From an uncultured Mucilaginibacter sp. (GTDB taxonomy: Bacteria > Bacteroidota > Bacteroidia > Sphingobacteriales > Sphingobacteriaceae): a DNA stretch of 64,000 nt. The stretch's first letter is position 1; the number at the start of each line of letters is the position of its first letter. The translations under genes and the position numbers were made by a program. Location of the stretch: assembly GCA_913775265.1 (NCBI GenBank), contig CAJYJH010000033.1, positions 310,001 through 374,000 on the forward strand, in the 5' to 3' direction. Under the pieces are notes generated by a model. That model did no database searches. It was not told the DNA's origin and worked only from the letters and a program-made list of their open reading frames with translations. Positions 19,752-28,177 of this stretch are shown here, one piece after another.

Positions 19752-19875
19752 GTTAAATATTTTCATTATTTATTTTGAAAATTGTATTTATTATTTGTTA
19801 TGTTTGATTTGTTGACAATTTAAGAGTCGAAACGCCGTTATATTATTAATCTGCTAAAAAGAAAAAATTAAAGCC

Positions 19876-20313
19876 ATGTTTGAAAAACTATTTCTGCTTG
19901 TTAAAAATAACGCCGGTATGGCTGTTATGAACAATCCGGTAATTCCTGCCGGTTCTCGTGAAGCTGTTTTAACTGAAGCTTCAAGTTCTATTATTGAGGT
20001 GTTGAAAAACCAAATGGAGAGCGGTCATATTAGCGATCTGGTTAAATACTTTAAGTTTTCGGGTACTTATAACGAGTCGTTAGTTACCAGTATCATCAAC
20101 AGATTTGCAAGCAAGCTTAATAAGTTTTACAGCATTGATATGGCATCAGCACAGGCAACTGCCACATCGCTCATCCCGGCTGTGATGAAACAGTTGGTAC
20201 AATTAAGCAATAGCAAGCAAACCCAGGAGTTTGCCTTAGGCACCATGCTATCTAAACTCAATGGAAACCAAGCCGATTTAAACGGACTGGTTGACAAGCT
20301 GATGGTTGCTTAA
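19876..20313 (+). CDS. Hypothetical helical protein (possibly DUF937-like)
   Basis: A 145-aa soluble, mainly helical protein without signal peptide or membrane segment. It reads like an alternation of amphipathic helices with SSSIIEVLKNQM near 36 and a LIPAVMKQLVQL segment near 103 that recalls the DUF937 family. I cannot name it firmly. The upstream gap contains tandem palindromes (19705-19751), so its expression may be regulated. A strong terminator follows, making it a single-gene unit. Confidence 0.6.
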   Translation: MFEKLFLLVKNNAGMAVMNNPVIPAGSREAVLTEASSSIIEVLKNQMESGHISDLVKYFKFSGTYNESLVTSIINRFASKLNKFYSIDMASAQATATSLIPAVMKQLVQLSNSKQTQEFALGTMLSKLNGNQADLNGLVDKLMVA

Positions 20314-20338
20314 GCCGCATTGCAGAGATAATATTTTG

Positions 20339-20370
20339 AAAAGGCCTGTTGCGAACCAACAGGCCTTTTT
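20339..20370 (+). terminator. Terminator after the 145-aa gene
   Basis: Inverted repeat AAAAGGCCTGTTG / CAACAGGCCTTTT with a 5-base loop and a T-run, 25 bases past the stop codon. Confidence 0.9.
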
Positions 20371-20409
20371 GCTGTTTACTAAACTCACTATTTAACTATA
20401 TTTGCCAGT

Positions 20410-21502
20410 ATGACAAAAGAACAAGTACAGGATTTAAGGGATAGAACAGCTTCCCTGAGGAGGCATCTTTGACATCGATAAAAAGCTTGAGGAATTAGCC
20501 CGCGAACAGGAAATTACCATAGGACCAGATTTTTGGAACGCACCTAAAGAAGCAGAGAAAGTGCTGGCTTCTATTAAGGTAAAAAAAGTTTGGACAGACG
20601 CTTTTCAGAAAGTATTAGCCACTGTTGAAGATACAGTTGTGTTATACGAGTTTTACCAAAGCGGTGACGCTACCGAAGCAGAAATGCAGGAGCAGTTTGA
20701 TGCCGCCTTAAAAACGGTTGAAGAGCTGGAATTTAAAAATATGCTATCGGCCGAAGAAGATCAGCTGAATGCAGTTTTACAGATTACGGCTGGTGCCGGT
20801 GGTACCGAAAGCTGTGACTGGGCCTATATGCTTATGCGTATGTACATGATGTGGGCCGAAAAAAATGGTTACAAAGTAACCGAGCAAGATTACCAGGAAG
20901 GTGATGTTGCCGGTATTAAGACCGTTACCCTGCAAATCGAAGGCGACTTTGCCTACGGTTATTTAAAAGGTGAAAATGGGGTGCATCGTTTAGTGCGCGT
21001 ATCTCCGTTTGATGCCAATGCCAAACGCCATACATCATTTGCCTCGGTTTATGTTTATCCCTTGGTTGATGATACTATTGAGATTGAAGTAAACCCGGCA
21101 GATATTGAGTTTGAAACCTTCCGTTCGGGCGGTGCAGGTGGACAGAACGTAAACAAGGTAGAAACTGCCGTGCGTTTATACCACAAACCATCGGGCATTG
21201 TTATCAAAAACCAGGAATCGCGTTCGCAGTTGCAGAATAAGGAAAATGCGATCCGCTTGCTCAAATCGCAGTTGTACGAAATTGAGATGCGCAAACGTAT
21301 GGAGACCACCAATGCTATTGAAGGTAATAAGAAAAAGATAGAGTGGGGCTCGCAAATCCGTAACTATGTACTGCATCCATACAAATTAGTTAAAGATTTA
21401 CGTACCGACCACGAAACTTCAAACGCACAGGCCGTGCTTGATGGTGAGCTTGACGATTTCCTGAAAGCCTACCTGATGGAATTTGGCGGTCCTAAAAGTT
21501 AA
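20410..21502 (+). CDS. prfB: Peptide chain release factor 2, with programmed +1 frameshift
   Basis: Releases peptides at UGA and UAA. Frame 1 starts at ATG 20410 and runs 20 codons to CTT TGA at 20467-20472. Translation then resumes in the +1 frame at GAC 20471 and continues to 21502, giving about 363 aa. AGGAGG just before the slip site is the internal Shine-Dalgarno-like stimulator. The body holds [13 protein letters not shown] (GGQ peptidyl-hydrolysis motif) and the RF2-type recognition domain. Calling a start at the downstream GTG (20561) would wrongly trim about 50 residues. Not a pseudogene. Confidence 0.96.
20458..20473 (+). promoter_or_regulatory. RF2 autoregulatory frameshift site
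   Basis: AGGAGGCATCTTTGAC combines an SD-like stimulator, the slippery CTT codon and an in-frame UGA followed by C. This is the classical RF2 feedback switch: low RF2 slows UGA termination and favours +1 slippage. Confidence 0.93.
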
Positions 21503-21517
21503 CAACACTTATATAAA

Positions 21518-21784
21518 ATGAAATCAGGCAGTACATCAAAATGGTTATTGATCTATGCAATCTTGTTAGGATTAGTAATTGTGTTTAATGTACTGCCAAG
21601 TTTTAAGTCCGGCCCCTGCACACCAAATTTCGATATCCTGTCAATTGTGATAGTTGGCTTAATCACAGCTATTTTAATGGTTCGTGGTATCATCAAATAT
21701 TTCTCTAAAGAGATACGGGGTAAAATTGTAATGATAAATGTAATTGCATTTGCAGCCTGGTGTTTTGCTATGTTTGTGTTATAA
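21518..21784 (+). CDS. Small three-helix membrane protein, unknown
   Basis: An 88-aa protein with three predicted membrane helices (about 9-26, 41-60 and 70-88) and a short loop containing GPCTPNF. No family recognised. It starts 15 bases after prfB and may be cotranscribed. The esterase gene follows, beginning 23 bases after its stop. Confidence 0.6.
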   Translation: MKSGSTSKWLLIYAILLGLVIVFNVLPSFKSGPCTPNFDILSIVIVGLITAILMVRGIIKYFSKEIRGKIVMINVIAFAAWCFAMFVL

Positions 21785-21807
21785 CCAATTACAAAATCAG
21801 CAACTAC

Positions 21808-22725
21808 ATGAAAAATATTCTATCAGCCGTTTTATTGGCGGTAATATCTTTGTCTGTCATGGCTCAAGAGAGTAAGCCTATTAAGCTGTATCCGAAAGGT
21901 GTGCCCAACTCAAAAGCTGCACCTGCTGGTTATGCCGAAAAAAATGAGAACAACCGGGTAAGCATGGTAACGGATCCGGTGATTGCGCCATTTTTTCCGG
22001 AGAAAGGCAAAGCTAATGGTACGGCTGTTATTATTTGTCCTGGTGGTGGATATTCCCGTTTAGCTATGGACCATGAGGGTACTGCCGTAGCCAAAAAGTT
22101 TAACGACATTGGTGTTACGGCTTTTGTACTAACCTATCGGTTACCGAGCGATGCTATTATGGTAGATAAAACTATCGGCCCCTTGCAAGATGCGCAACGT
22201 GCTATTCAAATATTACGTGAGCGTGCGCAGGAGTGGGGTATTAATCCGTCCAGAATCGGCATTGTTGGTTTTTCGGCCGGTGGTCATTTAGCTTCAACCG
22301 CTATTACGCACTTTGACAAGGCCGTAATAGACAATAAATCAAATATCAGCCTCCGACCCGACTTTGGCGTGTTAATTTATCCGGTAATCAGCTTCGGCCC
22401 AATTGGTCATACCGGTTCTAAAGATAACCTGATTGGTAAAACGCCAACACCCGAAATGGTTGATCTGTACTCGAACGAAAAACAAGTAACGGCCAATACT
22501 CCGCCTGCTTTTTTAGTACATGCCGAAGACGATAAAACGGTGCCGGTGATGAACAGTATCGTGTTTTATGAAGCTATGGTTAAAGCTGGCGTAAAAGGTG
22601 AGTTACACTTGTTTCAGGCCGGAGGGCACGGTTTCGGCTTAATCAATAAAACCACCAAGGCCGAATGGTTTAACAACTGTAAAGATTGGATGGATGCTAA
22701 TGGCTGGCTAACTGCCGTAAAGTAA
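21808..22725 (+). CDS. Exported alpha/beta-hydrolase, acetyl-esterase-like
   Basis: A 305-aa secreted esterase of the BD-FAE/acetylxylan-esterase-like group. ATG 21808 gives a clean signal peptide (MKNILSAVLLAVISLSVMAQ); longer in-frame starts lie inside the preceding gene. The nucleophile is S156 in GFSAGGH. CPGGGY forms the oxyanion region, and D in AEDDKTVP and H in GGHGFGL complete the triad. The natural substrate, possibly acetylated polysaccharide, is inferred. A hairpin follows between it and the convergent SirB1-like gene. Confidence 0.88.
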   Translation: MKNILSAVLLAVISLSVMAQESKPIKLYPKGVPNSKAAPAGYAEKNENNRVSMVTDPVIAPFFPEKGKANGTAVIICPGGGYSRLAMDHEGTAVAKKFNDIGVTAFVLTYRLPSDAIMVDKTIGPLQDAQRAIQILRERAQEWGINPSRIGIVGFSAGGHLASTAITHFDKAVIDNKSNISLRPDFGVLIYPVISFGPIGHTGSKDNLIGKTPTPEMVDLYSNEKQVTANTPPAFLVHAEDDKTVPVMNSIVFYEAMVKAGVKGELHLFQAGGHGFGLINKTTKAEWFNNCKDWMDANGWLTAVK

Positions 22726-22743
22726 GCAGCAGAAATTATTATG

Positions 22744-22778
22744 AAGCTGATGTAGCTTGTAGTTACATCAGCTTTTGT
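22744..22778. terminator. Bidirectional terminator after the esterase
   Basis: AAGCTGATGTA / TACATCAGCTT, an 11-bp stem with a T-run on the plus side, between convergent genes. Confidence 0.8.
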
Positions 22779-22800
22779 TATTAAATATGGCTTTGGCGAG

Positions 22801-23658
22801 TTAAACTAAAACAGCCAACAATTCATTCAGCTCCTGCACTTTTTCTGTAGAACCTAATTGCTCGTAAGCGCTGATCAGGTTACGCAAAATGCGGCGCACG
22901 ATATCGGTATTAGTGCAGGGCTCATAAAACTGTTTGTCGATGTTTAAATTGAGCTGCTTTAAAAACATATCTACATCGCGTCGTCCAAAAATGAAACCTT
23001 TGTTAAAGGCGTTGATGTAGAACAGTATTCCGCTTTCAAATTCCGACTTAGTGCTTTCGTCCAGATAAGCTAAAATAAAATGCTGCGGCAAGTTAACGCC
23101 ATAAATTGGGATGTCCAGCTTTTGCGCAATTACCGAATAGATGATAGCCAGTGAAATCTGATTGCCCTTTTTAGTTTCGAGTACCTGGCTCAGGTAACTG
23201 TTTTGCGGATCCTGGTGGTTGGTGGTATTACCGCTAAAACCATAAATGTTGTACAACACGTGGTTAATCAGTTTTACTTGGTCAGACGGGCTGCCCTCAA
23301 ACATCATTTGCATCCAAATATCGCGCTTAATAGCTTCAATCTGGTTAATTACCTTTTGCTCGTCTAAATCAGGGTACTGGTACTTATTAATAATAAGCGC
23401 GCCGCGCAGTAAATCAAACGAGCCGCTTTGATGCCATAACTCCAGTTCGTTTTTCACCAGGCCAAATTGTATTTCGTGTACCAGGTTGGCAATACGTTCC
23501 TGTTGTATGGAGTCAAAGGCCTGTTCAAAAGCGCTTTCTAAATAAGTTATTGCAGTAGGGCCGTAAGACAAGAGCTTATCATGCACATGCGTATATATTT
23601 CCTGATCCGGGTCGTCCAGCAGGCGGATGAGCGAGTTTATTTCAGCTTCGTTAATCAT
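22801..23658 (-). CDS. SirB1/transglutaminase-like core protein
   Basis: A 285-aa cytoplasmic protein. An N-terminal helical repeat part (about 1-95) precedes a transglutaminase-like (Transglut_core2) domain with VLYNIYGFSGN, the SLAIIYSVIAQKLDIPIYGVNLPQHFILAY segment (seen as ISLAIIYS...NLPQHFIL) and a C-terminal region. The catalytic Cys expected after the YL.xVL...GxPxS motif appears replaced by Ile-Ala (SLAII), so a non-enzymatic role is possible. ATG 23658, preceded by GAGG, is preferred to an upstream TTG at 23676. Function in the phylum is not established. Confidence 0.75.
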   Translation of the reverse strand: MINEAEINSLIRLLDDPDQEIYTHVHDKLLSYGPTAITYLESAFEQAFDSIQQERIANLVHEIQFGLVKNELELWHQSGSFDLLRGALIINKYQYPDLDEQKVINQIEAIKRDIWMQMMFEGSPSDQVKLINHVLYNIYGFSGNTTNHQDPQNSYLSQVLETKKGNQISLAIIYSVIAQKLDIPIYGVNLPQHFILAYLDESTKSEFESGILFYINAFNKGFIFGRRDVDMFLKQLNLNIDKQFYEPCTNTDIVRRILRNLISAYEQLGSTEKVQELNELLAVLV

Positions 23659-23706
23659 GTTCACCTCGTTCTTCAAATTAGTAAAGCTTTATTTATTTTT
23701 ACAACC

Positions 23707-24303
23707 ATGTTTAACTTAAAGTTTGCTTTAAGCTGCTTTTTGCATCAGCTTAAAGCCATTAACCGGCACGGGCTACATTCGCCCTTTGTGTACCGGCTGG
23801 TTGATGAAGTAATTTACGACTTTTCGGATAAAAAAGTATATACCAACCTCGAAAAAGCACTGCATCCCCACAAAAAATTAAGTGCTGCCGACAAACTATT
23901 ATACCGGCTTATTGCCGACTGGCAGCCCCATAGTGTTATTGTAATTGGTGAATGTATACCGGCTGATCGGATTATTTTAGAACACGCTGCTGCTCATGTT
24001 ATGCAAGATGACGATTCTCATCAACGCAGCCGCAATGATTTACCGGGTGCTCACACCGTTATTTTTGTAGACGCGGCAGTAATCAATTCATCGCAAAAAG
24101 AAGAATTGCAAGATTTATTAAATAAACTGCAGGAAGGCGAGCTTCTGTTAATCAAAAACAATCATCAAAACAGTACTGCAGAAGCCATGTGGAAACAAAT
24201 GAAAATTAATCCACGTGTCACTGTCTCCGTCAACCTGTTTTATTTAGGATTGATTTATCATCGCCCGGGGCAGGTAAAAGAAGGTTTTCTGATTAAGTTT
24301 TGA
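23707..24303 (+). CDS. Degenerate class I methyltransferase-like protein
   Basis: A 198-aa protein. It begins with the HGLHSPFVYRLVDEVIYD segment that marks a predicted O-methyltransferase group in Bacteroidota. The expected SAM-binding motif I (ExGxGxG) is replaced by VIVIGECIPADR, and the middle of the domain is short, with an unusual DDDSHQRSRND stretch. The C-terminal beta strands (FYLGLIYHRPGQVKEGFLIKF) are kept. ATG 23707 is used because the upstream part of the frame overlaps the divergent SirB1-like gene. Probably no longer binds SAM in the normal way. Confidence 0.65.
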   Translation: MFNLKFALSCFLHQLKAINRHGLHSPFVYRLVDEVIYDFSDKKVYTNLEKALHPHKKLSAADKLLYRLIADWQPHSVIVIGECIPADRIILEHAAAHVMQDDDSHQRSRNDLPGAHTVIFVDAAVINSSQKEELQDLLNKLQEGELLLIKNNHQNSTAEAMWKQMKINPRVTVSVNLFYLGLIYHRPGQVKEGFLIKF

Positions 24304-24312
24304 GCTGATCAA

Positions 24313-25449
24313 TTAAAAAGCTTCGCCCAAGCTCAAGTAAAAACCCTGTTGCCTGGCTTCGCCAGCCGGTTTTTGCCCTACACCGTAATCAATACGCATG
24401 GTCAGGCCTTTCTCAGTATCAAAAAAGTAACGTAGTCCGCCTCCGTAGTTTGGCTTAAGCTGATTAAAACTGAAGCTATCCCTAAAAACGGTACCTGTTC
24501 CGGCAAAGGCGGCCAGGCCAATACGATCACTCAAACGGTAGCGTAGTTCGGTTTGCCCGGCAACCATATTTTTGTCGCGGTAACGGCCATTGTAGTAACC
24601 GCGCATCATTTCGTCGTTACCCAATTCAGGCAGTAAGTAAAACGGAGCCTCCTTGCCTAACAGGCTTTGCTCTTGTACGTTTACACCCAAAACCCAGCGT
24701 TTATGTAACTGAAAAAACTGCGCGTATTCGATGTTAAAAAAGCTGCCTTTATAATTATTGTCGGCAAACAGCCCGTGCATCACATTTAGGTAAGCATTTA
24801 CAATTACGCCTTTGTGTGTATAAGTGTTGTTGTTGCGACTGTCAAAAGTAATCATTGGCCCGGCTAAAATACCTGAGCCGCCGTTCCGGTCATTGTAATT
24901 AAACTGCGACTCGAACGGTTTACCGGTATTATCAATACGGTAAACAAAATTGTAACCGCCTAAAAGGTAACCCAGGTACAGGTATTGACCTATTCTTTTT
25001 TCGCCGTTAAAGTTTAAGCGAAGCCGTTTTTCGCTGATGCGCTGCTCTTCTGATTTGCGGGTGTTGTTGCCAATCCCGTAATAATCAAATGGGAAGTTTA
25101 CGTAGCCGATAGAAGCCGTATAATGGTAACGATTTTGCGGTGACCAATAGCTGGTACTTATACTGGCCCGTTGCTGGCCCTCGGTAGTAAAGGTAGCGTA
25201 AGCAAATACGTTGGATACCCGGGTAATCCGGCTGCTGTCGGTAAAAAAAGAATATAGGGTAGAGGCACCCACTTCTAAACCGGTTTCGGGGGCCGAGCTT
25301 AATACGGGTAATAAAAAAAAGCTGGCTTTTCGGCTGCTGTCTTTTTCAAACAGCATGCGTCGCACAAACTTGGGTATAAATTTAGGTTGCGCTTGCACCA
25401 AAGCAAGGTTGCCCGAAAATATACATATAAAGAGTATAAACTTTCTCAT
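24313..25449 (-). CDS. BamA/TamA-family outer-membrane protein
   Basis: A 378-aa surface-antigen-type (bacterial surface antigen, D15) barrel without visible POTRA domains. The signal peptide ends VQAQ (about 21). Strand repeats include DSRNNNTYTHKGVIVNAY, GPMITFD and the final GQKPAGEARQQGFYLSLGEAF ending in Phe, the outer-membrane C-terminal signal. ATG 25449 is chosen because it starts the signal peptide directly (MRKFIL). It ends 9 bases from the convergent methyltransferase-like gene. The cargo or function is not known; the short family members may secrete or anchor lipoproteins. Confidence 0.85.
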   Translation of the reverse strand: MRKFILFICIFSGNLALVQAQPKFIPKFVRRMLFEKDSSRKASFFLLPVLSSAPETGLEVGASTLYSFFTDSSRITRVSNVFAYATFTTEGQQRASISTSYWSPQNRYHYTASIGYVNFPFDYYGIGNNTRKSEEQRISEKRLRLNFNGEKRIGQYLYLGYLLGGYNFVYRIDNTGKPFESQFNYNDRNGGSGILAGPMITFDSRNNNTYTHKGVIVNAYLNVMHGLFADNNYKGSFFNIEYAQFFQLHKRWVLGVNVQEQSLLGKEAPFYLLPELGNDEMMRGYYNGRYRDKNMVAGQTELRYRLSDRIGLAAFAGTGTVFRDSFSFNQLKPNYGGGLRYFFDTEKGLTMRIDYGVGQKPAGEARQQGFYLSLGEAF

Positions 25450-25597
25450 TAACAAGGTAACAGGGTTGAACAAAGTGCAAAGTTATACTTATTGTTTGCA
25501 GTACAAGCAAGCGCTGAGTGTATAAACATCAGTAATCAGCACTGCGTCAGTAGGGTTTCATTTCTCATCCTTAACTTATAAATTTAAACAAAATACC

Positions 25598-25605
25598 TAC
25601 CTTTG
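25598..25605 (+). promoter_or_regulatory. -7 element for the deoxyhypusine-synthase homologue
   Basis: TACCTTTG, matching TAnnTTTG, lies 25 bases before the ATG. A clear -33 element is not seen. Confidence 0.4.
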
Positions 25606-25630
25606 CGCCTGATTTTAAATCGATTGGACA

Positions 25631-26611
25631 ATGGAAGTTACAAGAGGACCTATATCTCAGTTTATTGAGAAAAATTACCGCCATTTTAATGCAGCTGCAT
25701 TAATGGATGCCGCTAAAGGCTATGAAACTCACCTGTTAGAAGGTGGTAAAATGATGGTAACCCTGGCCGGTGCAATGAGTACCGCCGAATTAGGTATTTC
25801 GCTGGCCGAAATGATACGACAGGATAAAATTGCCATCATCTCGTGTACAGGTGCTAACCTCGAAGAGGATATCATGAACCTGGTAGCGCACTCGCATTAT
25901 AAACGCGTTCCAAACTATCGCGACCTGAGCCCGCAGGATGAGTGGGATTTATTAGAGAACCACTACAACCGCGTAACTGATACCTGTATTCCGGAAGAAG
26001 AAGCTTTCCGCCGTTTACAAAAGCATATTTATGAAATCTGGAAAGGTGCTGATGATAATGGCGAGCGTTATTTCCCGCATGAGTTCATGTACAAAATATT
26101 ACTGAGCGGCGAACTGGAGCAGTATTACGAGATTGACCCAAAAAACTCCTGGATGCTGGCTGCTGCCGAAAAGAATTTGCCTATTGTAGTACCGGGTTGG
26201 GAAGACTCTACCATGGGTAACATCTTTGCATCTTACGTAATTAAGGGTGAGATTAAAGCTACAACCATGAAAAGCGGTATTGAGTATATGGCATGGTTGG
26301 CCGACTGGTATGTGAAAAACTCAGAAGGTAAGGGGATAGGTTTCTTCCAGATTGGCGGCGGTATTGCCGGCGACTTCCCGATATGTGTAGTGCCAATGCT
26401 TTACCAGGATATGGAAATGGAAAATATTCCGTTCTGGAGCTACTTCTGCCAGATTTCTGACTCGACTACTTCTTATGGTTCATACTCCGGTGCTGTGCCT
26501 AACGAGAAGATTACATGGGGTAAATTAGACATCCATACACCTAAATTTATAGTGGAGTCTGATGCAACCATCGTAGCGCCGTTGATATTTGCCTGGCTGT
26601 TAAAACAATAA
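25631..26611 (+). CDS. Deoxyhypusine synthase family protein
   Basis: A 326-aa homologue of the NAD-dependent enzyme that, in eukaryotes and archaea, transfers the butylamine of spermidine to eIF5A. The catalytic lysine is present: K298 in ITWGKLDI, with the following VESDATIVAPL strand. Also present are SCTGANLEED (NAD region), FQIGGGIAGDF, and GSYSGAVPNE. Bacteria lack eIF5A, so here it more likely makes or uses a polyamine (homospermidine-type chemistry) or modifies another amine (inference). Single-gene unit with its own -7 element and terminator. Confidence 0.88.
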   Translation: MEVTRGPISQFIEKNYRHFNAAALMDAAKGYETHLLEGGKMMVTLAGAMSTAELGISLAEMIRQDKIAIISCTGANLEEDIMNLVAHSHYKRVPNYRDLSPQDEWDLLENHYNRVTDTCIPEEEAFRRLQKHIYEIWKGADDNGERYFPHEFMYKILLSGELEQYYEIDPKNSWMLAAAEKNLPIVVPGWEDSTMGNIFASYVIKGEIKATTMKSGIEYMAWLADWYVKNSEGKGIGFFQIGGGIAGDFPICVVPMLYQDMEMENIPFWSYFCQISDSTTSYGSYSGAVPNEKITWGKLDIHTPKFIVESDATIVAPLIFAWLLKQ

Positions 26612-26667
26612 CATAGTTTATGTTTTATGCAAGCGGTTATAACGCGATAAGATAGCAAAAAAAGCCT

Positions 26668-26706
26668 AAAATAGCCCTGTAAACCCTTACAGGGCTATTT
26701 TTTTTT
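26668..26706 (+). terminator. Terminator after the deoxyhypusine-synthase homologue
   Basis: AAAATAGCCCTGTAA / TTACAGGGCTATTTT hairpin followed by T9, ahead of the act operon promoter. Confidence 0.92.
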
Positions 26707-26748
26707 ATTTGTTTAGAACGATTATAAATTATAAACAACTGTCACTAA

Positions 26749-26782
26749 TTTGTCAGCCATAGTTTATAAAATTTTACTTTTG
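26749..26782 (+). promoter_or_regulatory. Promoter of the act/cox operon
   Basis: TTTG at 26749-26752 and TACTTTTG at 26775-26782 form a -33/-7 pair with 22 bases between them. Transcription would start near 26789, leaving a leader of about 77 bases before actA. No known riboswitch pattern is seen in the leader. Confidence 0.6.
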
Positions 26783-26865
26783 TGGACTGAAAATAGCGGG
26801 ATACTTACGTCTTTTATAGGTAACTGTTATCAAATACTTAAAATATCTAAGCATAAATACACTCT

Positions 26866-28140
26866 ATGAGAAAATTCTCATTACTTCTTAAACAGTTTTC
26901 AAGGTCAGTTTTACTTGTGGCAGGCTTGGCAACTATGGGCTTATCAGCTCATGCGCAAGCTGATGTTGCAAAGGGTGAAGCTTTATATAAGGCCAAATGT
27001 ACTTCATGTCACAAGCTTGATCAGCGCATGACCGGCCCGGCCTTAGGTCCAGCTATTACATCTGAAACAGATGATAAATGGTTAACCAAATGGATTCAAA
27101 ATAACCAGGCTTTAATTGCTGCCAAAGATCCTAAAGCGCTTAAAATTTACAACGAGTACAACCAGGCGGGCATGAACGTGTTCACCGAGTTAAGCGACGG
27201 TGATGTAGCAAACATTATTGCTTACGTGCGTACAGAGTACAAAAAGATGCAAGCTGCTCCTGCAGCCGGTGCTGCTACTGGTGGTGCAGCTGCTGCGTCT
27301 GATACTCCAAGCAGCTTCATGATTTTTGGTTTGTTAGCGGTTATCGTTATCGCTTTCATCGTTATCCTGGTGCTTAACCGTGCTATCGGTACTTTAGAGC
27401 GTTTATTGTTAAAACGTAAAGATTTACTGCCTGAAGAGACTGCAGAAACCGAAGAAACTGTTGCCGTTGACCGTTTTGCTACTGTTAAAAAGTTAGCTAA
27501 AAACAAGAAACTGGTATTCTTCTTTGTGTTAGCAGGTGTTTTAACTATGGGTAGCTGGAGCTGGGTAACCATGTGGAACACTAACGTACACCAAGGTTAT
27601 CAACCGGTACAACCTATTAAATACTCGCACGAGTTACACGCCGGTGTTATGAAAATCAACTGTCAGTACTGTCACTCACCTGCATATAAAGGAAAAAACG
27701 CTACTATCCCGTCATTAAATATTTGTATGAACTGTCACAAGGTGGTTAAAACAGAATCGCCTGAGATTCATAAAATATATGATGCTTTAGGTTACGATCC
27801 TTCAACGCAGAAATATGATACTACTAAAGCCCGTCCTATACAGTGGGTACGTATCCATAACCTGCCAGACTTTGCTTACTTCAACCACTCTCAGCACGTT
27901 AAAGTTGCTGGCTTAGAGTGTCAGAAATGTCACGGTCCTATCCAAACCATGAAAGAGGTGTATCAGTATTCACCGCTTACCATGAAATGGTGTATCCAGT
28001 GTCACCGCCGTACCGAAACCGGCTTCAAAGGTAACGCCTATTATGACAACATGATAGAAGTACACGAGCGCTTAAAACGTGGTGAAAAAGTTACTGCTGC
28101 TGCACTGGGTGGTTTAGAGTGTGCTAAATGCCACTATTAA
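26866..28140 (+). CDS. actA: Alternative complex III subunit A, multiheme cytochrome c
   Basis: Periplasmic/membrane electron-transfer subunit of the quinol:cytochrome c oxidoreductase ACIII. A signal peptide (1-30) is followed by a mono-heme domain (CTSCH, C45-H49), an Ala-rich linker, membrane helices (about 145-170 and 215-235) and a cytochrome c3-like domain with five more CxxCH sites: CQYCH, CMNCH, CQKCH, CIQCH and CAKCH. That is six hemes, as expected for the Bacteroidota form. It heads the act gene set, which starts under its own promoter. actB follows after 37 bases. Confidence 0.96.
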   Translation: MRKFSLLLKQFSRSVLLVAGLATMGLSAHAQADVAKGEALYKAKCTSCHKLDQRMTGPALGPAITSETDDKWLTKWIQNNQALIAAKDPKALKIYNEYNQAGMNVFTELSDGDVANIIAYVRTEYKKMQAAPAAGAATGGAAAASDTPSSFMIFGLLAVIVIAFIVILVLNRAIGTLERLLLKRKDLLPEETAETEETVAVDRFATVKKLAKNKKLVFFFVLAGVLTMGSWSWVTMWNTNVHQGYQPVQPIKYSHELHAGVMKINCQYCHSPAYKGKNATIPSLNICMNCHKVVKTESPEIHKIYDALGYDPSTQKYDTTKARPIQWVRIHNLPDFAYFNHSQHVKVAGLECQKCHGPIQTMKEVYQYSPLTMKWCIQCHRRTETGFKGNAYYDNMIEVHERLKRGEKVTAAALGGLECAKCHY

Positions 28141-28177
28141 TTAATTAAAGAACTTAGCAAATAGTTATATAGCTTAA

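Noticed and set aside
20410..20560. prfB could be read as a broken gene with an internal stop
   Set aside because: The stop is the classical CTTTGAC programmed frameshift with an SD-like stimulator and both frames read through to a full-length RF2.
21760..21807. Upstream in-frame start for the esterase
   Set aside because: It lies inside the 88-aa gene and adds residues before a clean signal peptide.
26789..26865. Riboswitch in the actA leader
   Set aside because: The leader is about 77 bases, AT-rich and shows no recognised aptamer pattern.
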